Assembly (NCBI RefSeq): GCF_900156605.1
Contig: NZ_FTOA01000003.1
Span: forward strand, 310,001 to 374,000
Direction: 5' to 3'
DNA length: 64,000 nucleotides
Source of the DNA: Insolitispirillum peregrinum
GTDB lineage: Bacteria; Pseudomonadota; Alphaproteobacteria; Rhodospirillales; Rhodospirillaceae
Below are positions 33,042 to 42,170 of the stretch, piece by piece (the stretch's first letter is position 1; the number at the start of each line of letters is the position of its first letter). The translations under genes were made by a program, and so were the position numbers. A model generated the notes under the pieces. That model did no database searches and had not been told where the DNA came from. It saw only the letters and a program-made list of their open reading frames with translations.

Positions 33042-33235
33042 GGTGGGGGAACCATCGGCTGGAGGATCGTGCAGGGCACGCGATCAGGTTACACACAGGA
33101 CAGGCAGGTTACAAAAAGGACAGGTGCCGTTTTTACCTGAACTTCACGGAGAATGCATTGTCAGAAAACAGGGAGGAAAATCTGGACGCCGCCCGCCAAA
33201 TCCCGCTTGATGGATGCTCTCTTTCGTTCACTCTG

Positions 33236-33273
33236 GACCAGCGTGCGGTAAATGTGACGAAGGCACGCTGGTC
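33236..33273. repeat. Hairpin partner of the dispersed repeat
   Basis: GACCAGCGTGC (33236-33246) pairs with GCACGCTGGTC (33263-33273). It abuts the short dispersed repeat, as the similar hairpin does at 12802-12841. Confidence 0.7.
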
Positions 33274-33338
33274 TAACCTTTTGGCGCGCCGCATTGTTGT
33301 TGCGAAAACCGGTTCCCACTTTTCGCACAATACTCTAA
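33270..33338 (-). repeat. Short dispersed palindromic repeat, copy 5
   Basis: Near-consensus copy in minus orientation (TTGCGAAAACCGGTTCCCAC, then TTTTCGCACAATACTCTA). It lies immediately upstream of the esterase ribosome-binding site. Confidence 0.85.
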
Positions 33339-33351
33339 AGGAGCCTTCCCC

Positions 33352-34053
33352 GTGACCACCCCGTCCTTTTGCCTGAACGGCCCTTCACGCCCCGCCGCCT
33401 CGGGCCAGACCGACAGCGCCGTTGTTTTCCTGCACGGCTATGGCGCCGATGGCAACGACCTGATCAGCCTCGCCCCCTATTTTGCCCGCCAGTTGCCGAA
33501 TACGGCCTTTCACGCCCCCGACGCCCCCGAAGAATGCGAAATCTCGGCCTTCGGGCGACAGTGGTTTTCGCTCAACGACTATGACCCCGAGCTGCTGCGC
33601 CGGAACCCGCATACCTTCGCCGCTGCCATGGATACCTTGTACAGCGGCACGGCTCAGGCGGCAGATCGTCTCAACCAGTATCTGGAGGAACTCTGCACCG
33701 CCTATCAGATCGGCCATCAAAAGCTGGCGTTGATCGCTTTCTCGCAAGGCTCGATGATGGCCCTGCATGTCGCCCTGCGTCACGCCGAGCCGGTCGCTGG
33801 TGTGGTCACCTTCTCCGGGGCGCTGACCGGAGCCAGCCGTCTGGCCGCCGAGATCACCGCCCGCCCGCCGGTCCTGCTGGTTCACGGCGAGCAGGACGAC
33901 ATCCTGCCGGTACGGGCGCTGGCTCTGGTCGAAGACGCCCTGACCGCAGCAGCGGTTCCCCACGACGTCCTCCGCCGCCCCCGTTTGGGGCACGGCATTG
34001 ATGAGGTTGGCGTCGAGCGGGCGATTGCCTTTTTGACGCCGCGCCTGCGTTAA
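33352..34053 (+). CDS. Alpha/beta hydrolase, phospholipase/carboxylesterase family
   Basis: This 233-residue cytosolic serine hydrolase is of the PF02230 type. It opens with VVFLHGYGADGNDLISL (oxyanion-hole region). The nucleophile elbow is AFSQGSMMALH (Ser), followed by Asp in VHGEQDDILPVR and His in RLGHGIDEVG. Family members hydrolyse short acyl esters or lysophospholipids. Its stop overlaps the stop of the convergent EamA gene by four bases. Confidence 0.88.
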   Translation: MTTPSFCLNGPSRPAASGQTDSAVVFLHGYGADGNDLISLAPYFARQLPNTAFHAPDAPEECEISAFGRQWFSLNDYDPELLRRNPHTFAAAMDTLYSGTAQAADRLNQYLEELCTAYQIGHQKLALIAFSQGSMMALHVALRHAEPVAGVVTFSGALTGASRLAAEITARPPVLLVHGEQDDILPVRALALVEDALTAAAVPHDVLRRPRLGHGIDEVGVERAIAFLTPRLR

Positions 34054-34958
34054 CGCCGGACCACCAGCGCCACCCCGGCCATCGCCACCGCCATGCCCCC
34101 CAGAGCCATCAGGCCCAGACGCTCGTCGAACAGACCCCAGGCGATCAGGGCGGTGACGGGGGGCACCATGTACAGAAAGCTCGCCACCTGAGCCACCGCC
34201 CCCCGGCGGATCATCACCATCAACAGGCTGATCGCCCCGATCGACAGCACGAACACCAGCCACAGGACGGCAAAGATGAACTCGTGGCTCCAGTGGATCT
34301 CCATCGTTTCGAGGGACAGCGCCGCCACCCCGTTCACCGCCGCAGCAGCAAGATACTGAATCGCCGTACCGGTGCGCAGCTCCATCCCGCTACAGAATTT
34401 CTTCTGGTACAAGGTGCCAACGGTCATCGCCAGCAAGGACGCCGCCGCCAGGGCAAAGCCGCTCCAGCTCAGGCCGACATGGTTGGCGGCCAGCAGCTTT
34501 TCCAGCACCACCAGCACTACCCCGCACAGGCCGAGCAAAAAGCCGATCCACTGGCGACCGCTGACCCGCTCGCCCAGAAACGGCCCGACCGCCACCGCCG
34601 TCAACAGTGGCTGCAAGCCGACCACCAGCGAGGTCAACCCCGCCGACAGGCCGTGCGCAATGGCGAGAAAAACACCCCCCAGATAGATCGCATGGACCAG
34701 CACCCCGGACACCGCGATATGCCCGGCCAGCCGCCAGTTCGGCCAGCGCGCCCGGCTGAGGATGGCAAACGGCACCAGCAGGACCACCAGCAGCAGATAA
34801 CGCACCTCCAGAAAGGTCAGTGGCTCGGCATAGGGCAGCCCGAACTTGGCGCCGATAAAGCCGGTGGACCACAGCAGCACGAACAGCAGCGGCATCAACG
34901 ACAGATACCACGCCGGAGAGGCGGTCGGAGAAGCAGACGACACAAAAGCCTCCATCAC
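34050..34958 (-). CDS. EamA/DMT family transporter (second)
   Basis: This 302-residue ten-helix transporter has two EamA repeats, starting LMPLLFVLLWSTGFIGAKFGLPYAEPLTFLEVRYLLLVVLLVP. It is not closely similar to the EamA protein at 32.1-33.0 kb. The substrate is unknown. Its stop overlaps the end of the esterase gene tail to tail. Confidence 0.85.
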   Translation of the reverse strand: MMEAFVSSASPTASPAWYLSLMPLLFVLLWSTGFIGAKFGLPYAEPLTFLEVRYLLLVVLLVPFAILSRARWPNWRLAGHIAVSGVLVHAIYLGGVFLAIAHGLSAGLTSLVVGLQPLLTAVAVGPFLGERVSGRQWIGFLLGLCGVVLVVLEKLLAANHVGLSWSGFALAAASLLAMTVGTLYQKKFCSGMELRTGTAIQYLAAAAVNGVAALSLETMEIHWSHEFIFAVLWLVFVLSIGAISLLMVMIRRGAVAQVASFLYMVPPVTALIAWGLFDERLGLMALGGMAVAMAGVALVVRR

Positions 34959-35066
34959 GGCAGGATCACGGGGAGCGTCTGATGCTGGTACAGGGCCACG
35001 TCAGGAGCCGCAAGAGCGAGAAAGGGGGAGCCCGATAAAAAATCACAAAAAAACGCAGATAACCTA

Positions 35067-35095
35067 TTGACGCCCCCCTCGATTTCCTCTAAAAA
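35067..35095 (+). promoter_or_regulatory. Candidate promoter of tRNA-Ser
   Basis: TTGACG at 35067-35072 and TAAAAA at 35090-35095 are separated by 17 bases. They lie 43 bases before the tRNA, preceded by an A-rich stretch. Confidence 0.6.
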
Positions 35096-35137
35096 CCGGC
35101 TCCTCAGCCAAGCCCGACAGGGCGAACGTACTGCTAC

Positions 35138-35229
35138 GGAGCGGTGGGTGAGTGGCTGAAACCAGCAGTTTGCTAAACTGTCGTACTTGGTAACAGGTAC
35201 CGAGGGTTCGAATCCCTCCCGCTCCGCCA
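35138..35229 (+). tRNA. tRNA-Ser (anticodon GCT)
   Basis: This is a 92-base tRNA including an encoded CCA. The acceptor stem GGAGCGG pairs with CCGCTCC. The anticodon stem-loop CAGTTTGCTAAACTG presents GCT, which reads AGC/AGT serine codons. A long variable arm (TACTTGGTAACAGGTA region), as in all serine tRNAs, is followed by the T arm GAGGGTTCGAATCCCTC. It has a promoter upstream and an intrinsic terminator downstream, so it is a stand-alone unit. Confidence 0.97.
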
Positions 35230-35230
35230 C

Positions 35231-35268
35231 AAAAAGCCGTTTGTCTCCAGCAGACAGACGGCTTTTTT
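35231..35268 (+). terminator. Intrinsic terminator of tRNA-Ser
   Basis: AAAAAGCCGTTTGTCT pairs with AGACAGACGGCTTTTT (one G-T wobble), followed by a T run. It begins two bases after the tRNA. Confidence 0.9.
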
Positions 35269-35314
35269 GTTGCCTGAGACAAACATCACCGTATCAGGTC
35301 GGTACCGTGTGCCC

Positions 35315-35384
35315 TAGAGCATTGTGCGAAAATTGGGAACCGGTTTTCGCATAAACAATGCGACAGAACAAAAGCTTAGAGCAG
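35315..35384 (+). repeat. Short dispersed palindromic repeat, copy 6
   Basis: Near-consensus copy (AGAGCATTGTGCGAAAATTG, then GGAACCGGTTTTCGC) between the tRNA terminator and the DUF2076 gene. It runs into a long hairpin. Confidence 0.85.
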
Positions 35385-35445
35385 TAAGCGCAAAAGCGGT
35401 TCCGGTTTTGTGCAAAACAAGAACCACTTTTGCGCTCACTGCTCT
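35378..35445 (-). terminator. Long hairpin at the 3' end of the DUF2076 gene
   Basis: AGAGCAGT-AGCGCAAAAG...GGTTC pairs with GAACC...CTTTTGCGCT-ACTGCTCT, about 23 paired bases over 68 nucleotides. The outer CTAGAGCAG on the minus strand includes the DUF2076 stop codon. It is a repeat-derived structure that may act as a terminator. Confidence 0.65.
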
Positions 35446-36076
35446 AGAAGAAGCTCTCTTCGTCGCCGCCGCCAAAGTCAGCCATGCCGTCAAGGAAGCC
35501 TGCGCCTTCTTCGGCCACCGGGGCAACGCTGTCGGTGACAGCGGTGGCGGCTTCGGTCACGCTGGCCGCCGCATCACCGGCGAACATCGAGGACAGGGCG
35601 TTGCCCAGCATCACGCCACCGGCAACGCCGACGGCGGTCTGCATCGCACCAGCCAGAAAGCCGCCGCCCTGCGGGGCCGGGTTGAACGGGCGACCCTGCT
35701 GTCCATATCCGGGCTGTCCATAGCCGGGCTGCCCGTAGCCCTGCTGATAGGCTTGCTGCGGCTGCGGCTGCGGGCGACGCGGGGCGCTGGAACCACCACC
35801 GAACAGGCTGCTGAGGAAGCCACCGCTGGCGGCCGGGCGGCTGGCCAGTTCCTGTTCGAGCTGTTCAACGCGGGCGGTCAGGGCCTGCAGGGCCTGTTCC
35901 TGCATCACGATGGCCTGAGCCATGTAATACGGGGCGTTCGGCAGGGCGGTGACCTTGTCGCGGATCAGGGCCAGGGCTTCGCGTTCGGGCATCTGGCCAG
36001 AGCTGACAGAGGTGCGTTCGGCCTGTTCCAGTTTGCCGAACAGTTGTTCAATCATTTCACGTTCAGCAGAGTTCAT
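35444..36076 (-). CDS. DUF2076 family protein
   Basis: This 210-residue protein matches DUF2076. It has the N-terminal helical region MNSAEREMIEQLFGKLEQAER...LIRDKVTALPNAPYYMAQAIVMQEQALQAL with a coiled-coil. A low-complexity linker follows, with three GYGQPGYGQ-type repeats. The Gly-rich hydrophobic segment GGFLAGAMQTAVGVAGGVMLGNALSSMF comes next, and the tail is acidic (FGGGDEESFF). Its function is not established. Start 36076 is the family start. The stop codon TAG is part of the hairpin repeat. Confidence 0.85.
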   Translation of the reverse strand: MNSAEREMIEQLFGKLEQAERTSVSSGQMPEREALALIRDKVTALPNAPYYMAQAIVMQEQALQALTARVEQLEQELASRPAASGGFLSSLFGGGSSAPRRPQPQPQQAYQQGYGQPGYGQPGYGQQGRPFNPAPQGGGFLAGAMQTAVGVAGGVMLGNALSSMFAGDAAASVTEAATAVTDSVAPVAEEGAGFLDGMADFGGGDEESFF

Positions 36077-36221
36077 GGTGTCCTCGGTCTGTCTTTCTGT
36101 GGGGATCGGTTCTTTTGGGAACCGGTCGATGAACAGACTGTAATGTTTTTCTTGTGATAGGTCTAATTGATATGTAGTGAATTTTTGATAGGTATAAACT
36201 ATCAGTGTGGCCGAAAGAAAA

Positions 36222-36249
36222 GCCCGCACCAGAGGCACCCGGTGCGGGC
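36222..36249 (-). terminator. Intrinsic terminator (minus strand)
   Basis: GCCCGCACC (36222-36230) pairs with GGTGCGGGC (36241-36249). On the minus strand it is followed by TTTTCTTTC, a usable T tract. Confidence 0.75.
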
Positions 36250-36395
36250 CAAGAGACGAGGGGACCGTTGCAGCAGTAACGTCCCTCAAGCTCTTTATCA
36301 GCGATAGGCTGTTAACACTTGATGAATAAGCTAAATATAGATCCCATCCTTCATCCGGTATAGGTCAAAAGGATGGTGATTCCAATAACAACAAC

Positions 36396-36430
36396 ACCCT
36401 GCCATGCCGGAAACACGGCAGTGGCAGGGT
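36396..36430 (-). terminator. Hairpin downstream of ccrM
   Basis: ACCCTGCCA and GCCG pair with CGGC and TGGCAGGGT in an extended stem 37 bases past the ccrM stop. It is the first terminator candidate for ccrM. Confidence 0.7.
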
Positions 36431-36466
36431 GCAGAGTTGGGGAAAATTTCCCGAAGACCCGCAAAT

Positions 36467-37642
<1,176 letters not shown>

Positions 37643-37666
37643 CTAACTGTTGTTCATGGGGCAAGG

Positions 37667-37902
37667 GAATCGTTTTCCCTCGAACCGAGTCGCACGTCAA
37701 GAGTCGTTGCGACTCGGCATGAATCCACCGAGTCGCATTTTAGGGTCCCAAAGCATGTCTGCATCACAGTATTTTGTGGAAAAGCAAGGCCAAAGGCACA
37801 CGGGATAGCGGGTCTGTGACAAAAGAGTCACAGCAATAAAAAACAGATTTTCAGGAATCATGCCGAGTCGCTCCGAGTCGCGAACGGGTGTTTTTGCGAC
37901 TC
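37667..37902. promoter_or_regulatory. Cluster of eleven GANTC sites upstream of ccrM
   Basis: GANTC occurs at 37667, 37687, 37701, 37711, 37721, 37730, 37825, 37855, 37865, 37875 and 37898. Chance predicts about one in this length. Six of them lie in a longer shared motif, CCGAGTCGC or its complement GCGACTCGG (two slightly shorter). The cluster directly precedes the gene whose product should methylate these sites. Confidence 0.75.
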
Positions 37903-37950
37903 TGGGCGATGGTTCAGAATGTGAAGCGGCTCGCGTCGCAGGGGGCTTGA

Positions 37951-38109
37951 GCGAAAACCGCTACCCACGTTTCGTATGATGCTCTGGGCTTTTGTATTGC
38001 CGCGTTGTTTTTGCGAAAACCGGTTCCCACTTTTCACACAACGCTCTGGCCTTTTGTTCTGTCGCGTTGTTTTTGCGAAAACCGGTTCCCACTTTTCACA
38101 CAACGCTCT
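37951..38109 (-). repeat. Tandem triplet of the short dispersed repeat
   Basis: There are three head-to-tail units: a short diverged one at 37951-37985 and two nearly identical ~61-bp units at 37986-38046 and 38047-38109. Each has the core GCGAAAACCGGTTCCCACTT and ends ACAACGCTCT. They lie between the ccrM upstream region and pmbA and push pmbA away from any upstream promoter. Confidence 0.85.
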
Positions 38110-38165
38110 ATACCCGAAAGGGAACACCATATCGACCGCCTGTCTGGCGTGGGGGAGTTGCGTCT

Positions 38166-39506
38166 ATGTCCGATACCCTGTCGTTGCTTGACGACCTGAT
38201 TACCGCCGCCCGCAAGGCCGGAGCCGATGCCGCCGATGCCCTGTTGCTGGAAGGGCGCTCGATTTCGGTAGGGTGCCGGTTGGGCAAACTCGAGACGCTG
38301 GAGAGCTCGGAAGGTGGGGATATCGGTTTGCGGGTGCTGATCGGCACCCGCACCGCCATTGTTTCCTCAGCGGACCGCAGCAAGGCGGCGCTGGCCGAGC
38401 TGGTCGAGCGGGCCGTTGCCATGGCCCGTCTGGTCCCCGAGGACCCCTATGCCGGTCTGGCTGATCCTGAACAGATTTTCCGTGGTCCGTACCCCGAAAT
38501 TGACCAGTTCGATCCGACCGAGCAAACCGCCGAACAGCTGATTGCCGCCGCCACGCTGGCCGAACAGGCGGCGATGTCGGTCAAAGGCGTGACCAATTCC
38601 GAAGGCGCCGAAGCCGGTTGGGGCCACTACACGGTGTCGCTGGTCGCTTCGAACGGTTTTTCCTGCTGCTATCCGTCGTCTGGTTCATCGCTGTCGGTGG
38701 CGGTGCTGGCCGGGGATGCCGAACAGGGGATGGAACGCGATTACGATTATACCTCGGCGGTGTATGTCGGTGATCTGCGCACCCCCGAAGATGTCGGGCG
38801 CAGTGCTGGCGGACGGGCCGTGCGGCGGGTGGGGGCCCAGCGGGCCAAGACCTGCAAGGTGCCGGTGATCTTTGACAACCGCGTTGCCCGTGGTGTGGTT
38901 GGTCATCTGCTGGGGGCAATCAGCGGCCCGTCGGTGGCGCGGGGCACCACGTTCCTGAAGGACTCCCTCGGGCAGCAGATTTTTGCCCCGAACATCTCGA
39001 TCATCGAAGACCCGCACCGGGCGCGCGGGGCCCGCTCCAAGCCGGTGGATGCCGAGGGGCTGGCAACGGTGCGCCGCAAGCTGATTGATCAAGGCGTGCT
39101 GACCACCTGGTTGCTTGATTTGCGCTCGGCCCGCCAGTTGGGGATGACCCCGACCGGCCACGCCGCCCGTGGAACCTCGTCGCAGCCGTCACCCTCGCCG
39201 GGGAACGTCTGGCTGGAAGCTGGCGAGCGTTCGGTGGTCGACATGATCGGCGAGATCGAGCAGGGCTTTTATGTCACCGAAGTGTTCGGGCAGGGCGTCA
39301 ACGGCGTGACCGGCGACTATTCGCGCGGGGCGTCGGGCTTCTGGATCGAGGACGGTGAGCTGACGGTGCCGGTCAATGAAATGACCATCGCCAGCAATCT
39401 GAAGGACATGTTCCTCAGTCTGGAAGCCGCCAGCGATCTGGACATTCAGCACGGCACCGATGCACCGTCGGTGCGGGTGGCGGCGATGACGGTGGCCGGG
39501 GCCTGA
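38166..39506 (+). CDS. pmbA: PmbA/TldE, metalloprotease subunit
   Basis: This 446-residue protein of the TldD/PmbA family opens SLLDDLITAARKAGADAADALLLEGRSISVGCRLGKLETLESSEGGDIGLRVLIG. It ends with the conserved GASGFWIEDGELTVPVNEMTIASNLKDMFL. TldE pairs with the zinc subunit TldD to degrade unfolded or leader peptides, for example in microcin maturation and CcdA turnover. As expected for the E subunit it lacks the HExxxH zinc site. tldD is not in the window. Start 38166 is used because the in-frame extension upstream reads through the tandem repeats. Confidence 0.92.
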   Translation: MSDTLSLLDDLITAARKAGADAADALLLEGRSISVGCRLGKLETLESSEGGDIGLRVLIGTRTAIVSSADRSKAALAELVERAVAMARLVPEDPYAGLADPEQIFRGPYPEIDQFDPTEQTAEQLIAAATLAEQAAMSVKGVTNSEGAEAGWGHYTVSLVASNGFSCCYPSSGSSLSVAVLAGDAEQGMERDYDYTSAVYVGDLRTPEDVGRSAGGRAVRRVGAQRAKTCKVPVIFDNRVARGVVGHLLGAISGPSVARGTTFLKDSLGQQIFAPNISIIEDPHRARGARSKPVDAEGLATVRRKLIDQGVLTTWLLDLRSARQLGMTPTGHAARGTSSQPSPSPGNVWLEAGERSVVDMIGEIEQGFYVTEVFGQGVNGVTGDYSRGASGFWIEDGELTVPVNEMTIASNLKDMFLSLEAASDLDIQHGTDAPSVRVAAMTVAGA

Positions 39507-39517
39507 GAACAATAAAG

Positions 39518-39554
39518 AAAACCCCGCAGACATGGTTCCTGTCTGCGGGGTTTT
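39518..39554. terminator. Bidirectional intrinsic terminator
   Basis: AAAACCCCGCAGAC (39518-39531) pairs with GTCTGCGGGGTTTT (39541-39554), with A and T tracts on the two sides. It serves both convergent genes, pmbA and the flavocytochrome. Confidence 0.92.
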
Positions 39555-39576
39555 TTACGGTGTGCGGTGGTCAGGC

Positions 39577-40920
39577 TTACCGCATCGAGAACAGTTCCTG
39601 ATGGAACTTACGACCAACGTTCAGGCCCTTGCTGGCAAAGTCGCGGCGCAGGCTGAGGCCGAAGCCCGCCGGGCCGCAGAACCACAGGCTGGCCTGCTGC
39701 CATTCACCGACCGTGGTGCGGATTTTGTCGCCATCCAGCAGGCCATCCTGCGGCGTGACCAGCAGGTGCAACCGGACACCGGCGGCGCTGGCAGCGGCTT
39801 TCAGGCGGGCAATCACCCCGTCATCGGCTTCGGCGGCGCAGTGGAAGAAATCGATCTGCTTGCCGCTGTCCGGGCTTTTGGCCAGTTGCTCGAGGCGGGC
39901 GAGGAACGGGGTCAGGCCGATGCCGCCCGAGACCCAGATTTGCCGTGGGCTGCGATCTTCGAAGGTGAAGCGGCCATAGGGGCCTTCGACTGTGACCGGC
40001 TGGCCGATGGTCAGTTTTTGTTGCAGGCGGCGGGTGTGGTCGCCCAGTTCCTTGACCATGAAGGTCAGGCGCGGCGTGCTGGCATCCCACGCCGAGGCAA
40101 TGGTGTAGGGGTGCGGGCCTTCCGACGGATCGGACATGGCAAAGGCGAACTGTCCCGCCTGATGGCCGGGCCAATTGGCCGGAACCTCGACGTCGATTTC
40201 CAGCGTGCGCATGGTCGGGTGATAGCGCAGGTCGCGGATGGTGCCGTTGACTTTGCGGTCACGGGCAACCCGGCGCAGCAGGACGATCACCGCCGCAACG
40301 ACCCCACTGGTCAGCAACACGCCCATCACCGCGCCCAGCGGCGTGGCCCAATAGGAAAACTTCAGCAGGACGGCGGCATGGAATGCCAGCACCAGATAGG
40401 TGACGGCGAGCAGACGGTGAGTCTTGAAGAACAGGCGGTAGGGGAACCATTTGATCAGCGCCAGTACCATCAGGGCGGCGGCACCGTAGAAGGCCCACTC
40501 CCCGACATCTTCGGCAAAGCCGCGCAGCGAGGACAGAGCCGCTTCAACCGTGCCGCTTTCCAGTTGCGGGCGCGGGCCGCGCTGGGGGCGTTCCAGCAGG
40601 CCCAAACCAACCGCCCACTTCGGACCCTTGGCCCACAGCCAGTGGGTGACCGACAGCACCAGCGCCGAGATTCCCAGCCATTTGTGCAGGCGATACATCT
40701 TGTCGAGGCCGCCAATCCAGCCTTCCAGCCAGCGGGGCCGCAGGGCGAGGATCATGATGACGCTCATGCACCCCATGGCGAGGATGCCGAAATATTGCAC
40801 CATGTTGCCGCGCAGGGAGAAAAACGGGGCGAAGGTATAGGCGTTCGGCTCAAAGACCAGCCACAGGATGCTAAGGGCAATCAGGCTGCCCCATAGGGAA
40901 ATATGCAATCTGGACATCAT
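39577..40920 (-). CDS. Ferric-reductase-like transmembrane flavoprotein
   Basis: This 447-residue protein has an N-terminal ferric-reductase-like membrane domain of about six helices. Two pairs of histidines suit b-heme binding (MYRLHKWLGISALVLSVTHWLW and LFFKTHRLLAVTYLVLAFHAAVLL). The C-terminal ferredoxin-NADP reductase module (~215-447) has PYTIAS for FAD binding, GPYGRF, and the NAD(P)H site SGGIGLTPFLARL with the terminal CGPAGFG. It should move electrons from NAD(P)H across the membrane to an external acceptor such as Fe(III) or oxygen. The precise acceptor is unknown. Confidence 0.88.
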   Translation of the reverse strand: MMSRLHISLWGSLIALSILWLVFEPNAYTFAPFFSLRGNMVQYFGILAMGCMSVIMILALRPRWLEGWIGGLDKMYRLHKWLGISALVLSVTHWLWAKGPKWAVGLGLLERPQRGPRPQLESGTVEAALSSLRGFAEDVGEWAFYGAAALMVLALIKWFPYRLFFKTHRLLAVTYLVLAFHAAVLLKFSYWATPLGAVMGVLLTSGVVAAVIVLLRRVARDRKVNGTIRDLRYHPTMRTLEIDVEVPANWPGHQAGQFAFAMSDPSEGPHPYTIASAWDASTPRLTFMVKELGDHTRRLQQKLTIGQPVTVEGPYGRFTFEDRSPRQIWVSGGIGLTPFLARLEQLAKSPDSGKQIDFFHCAAEADDGVIARLKAAASAAGVRLHLLVTPQDGLLDGDKIRTTVGEWQQASLWFCGPAGFGLSLRRDFASKGLNVGRKFHQELFSMR

Positions 40921-41078
40921 ACTGCTCTGTAAAACCGCACGGCTCGATGCGGCCTGACCGGTCTTCTGCCAATCAGGGGCATGGCACGGATGCGTTGGGT
41001 GTCAGGCTATCCTGACGAGAATTTAATCCGCCGCATCTGAACTTGTGATGAACTGAGCCTGTCGGAACCAAAAAAATG

Positions 41079-41106
41079 GGGCCTCTGCGCCGGGCGCAAG
41101 AGGCCC
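41079..41106 (-). terminator. Intrinsic terminator of the hydrolase gene
   Basis: GGGCCTCTGCGC pairs with GCGCAAGAGGCCC (one bulged A). On the minus strand it is followed by ATTTTTTTGG, starting seven bases after the hydrolase stop. Confidence 0.88.
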
Positions 41107-41112
41107 TGTGGG

Positions 41113-41952
41113 TCAGGCCGCCAATTGGCAACGGCGCAGGAAATCGTGCGTTACGGCAATGGTTTGGTCGGGTTGCTCCAGATGCGGGATATGGCCGCAG
41201 CCGGGCAGCAGGGCTGCCACGGGCGGGCAGGTGGGGGTGCCTTGGGTAATGCCGGCCACAATGTCTTCGACCTGCTGGAGGGTGCCGTACTGGTCGTCTT
41301 CGCCCTGGATGACCAGTGTCGGGCAGGTGATGCGCGGCAGGCAGGGGCGCATGTCAAAGCTGGCAAATTCCGGCTTCAGCCAGGTGTCGTGCCAGCCGCG
41401 ATAGACTGCCTCGGTTTTGTCGCCGTGATAGCGGGCCAGTTTGGCGGGCAGGTTGCCGCCGTCGCTGCCTGCCTGCCACAGCGTGCCAAAGGCGCGAATT
41501 CCGGCAACGGTGATCTGTTCGAGGATCACATGGGCGGCCAGCGAGACAGCAGCGGCGGTCGGATGGCGGGCGGCAAAGTACAGCGCAATCGACCCGCCGT
41601 CGGAGTGCCCGAACAGAATCGGCGGCGTGGTGATCCCGGCGGCATTCAGGCAGGCGGGGAGCCAGTCTTCACCCTGTTCGCGCAGGTAATCGGGGGTACG
41701 GTCGGCGGGTAGAGGGTCGGAGCCGCCATAGCCGATGCGATCAAAGACATAACCCCGCAGGCCAAGGGTGGCGCACAGGGTTTGCGGAAAGCTTTTCCAT
41801 TGTCCGATCGAGCCAAGGGCCTCGTGCAGAAAGACCACCGTCGGGCTGTCGGGGCGGACAGTCTGCGGGGTCAGGTGACGGCCCAGCAGCCGGTGGCCGT
41901 GGACGGTGACCACCTGATCGTGGCTGGTAACAGGGGACGAAAGCACAGTCAT
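41113..41952 (-). CDS. Alpha/beta fold hydrolase
   Basis: This 279-residue hydrolase has the motif VVFLHEALGSIGQWK (HE in place of the usual HG), the nucleophile elbow LFGHSDGGSIALYFA, Asp in VIQGEDDQYGT and His in LPGCGHIPHLEQPD. A cap region between strands 6 and 7 is Trp-rich. It resembles small esterases and haloalkane/epoxide-hydrolase-like enzymes, and the substrate is unknown. It diverges from the MFS operon, whose promoter region they share. Confidence 0.85.
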   Translation of the reverse strand: MTVLSSPVTSHDQVVTVHGHRLLGRHLTPQTVRPDSPTVVFLHEALGSIGQWKSFPQTLCATLGLRGYVFDRIGYGGSDPLPADRTPDYLREQGEDWLPACLNAAGITTPPILFGHSDGGSIALYFAARHPTAAAVSLAAHVILEQITVAGIRAFGTLWQAGSDGGNLPAKLARYHGDKTEAVYRGWHDTWLKPEFASFDMRPCLPRITCPTLVIQGEDDQYGTLQQVEDIVAGITQGTPTCPPVAALLPGCGHIPHLEQPDQTIAVTHDFLRRCQLAA

Positions 41953-42125
41953 GGCATGCCTTGTGTGGGGAGGGCATCGTGCAGATGCTCTGGTGGATCC
42001 ATGGGCCGGATCAGCAATGATAGTGGCAGGAAGTTACCGCCGAAACAAATGTCGGCGTGGGCGAGGGCCTCCCATTTTTCAGGGCTGTCGTTACGTCAGG
42101 GTTGACGGGCAGGGCGGAAACCGAC

Positions 42126-42149
42126 ACCATACCTACCAGTAGGTATGGT
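42126..42149. promoter_or_regulatory. Palindromic operator upstream of the MFS-GST-tetR operon
   Basis: Perfect 11-bp arms ACCATACCTAC and GTAGGTATGGT are separated by CA. It lies 21 bases before the MFS start, where it would block transcription. The length and symmetry suit a TetR dimer, and a TetR gene is the third gene downstream. Confidence 0.75.
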
Positions 42150-42170
42150 AATCCGTGCAAAGGAACCGGC

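Larger units (their letters stand above)
33042..33351. other. Intergenic region with repeat modules
   Basis: This is 310 bases between the divergent EamA and esterase genes. A short direct repeat (ACACAGGACAGGCAGGTTAC / AAAAAGGACAGGTGCC) lies at 33090-33130. The right half is filled by the hairpin at 33236-33273 and a minus-orientation dispersed repeat at 33270-33338, which ends just before the esterase ribosome-binding site. Confidence 0.55.
36077..36466. other. Intergenic region between ccrM and the DUF2076 gene
   Basis: This is 390 bases holding two terminator hairpins (36222-36249 and 36396-36430). An AT-rich stretch at 36130-36215 probably contains the DUF2076 promoter. I see no gene in it. 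Confidence 0.6.

Noticed and set aside
35138-35229. tRNA-Ser as attachment site for the phage cassette
   Set aside because: The tRNA is 9.5 kb from the cassette with intact host operons in between, and I see no repeat of its 3' end near 44.7 or 59.6 kb.
37951-38109. CRISPR array
   Set aside because: The tandem units are continuous repeats without unique spacers, and no cas gene is present in the window.
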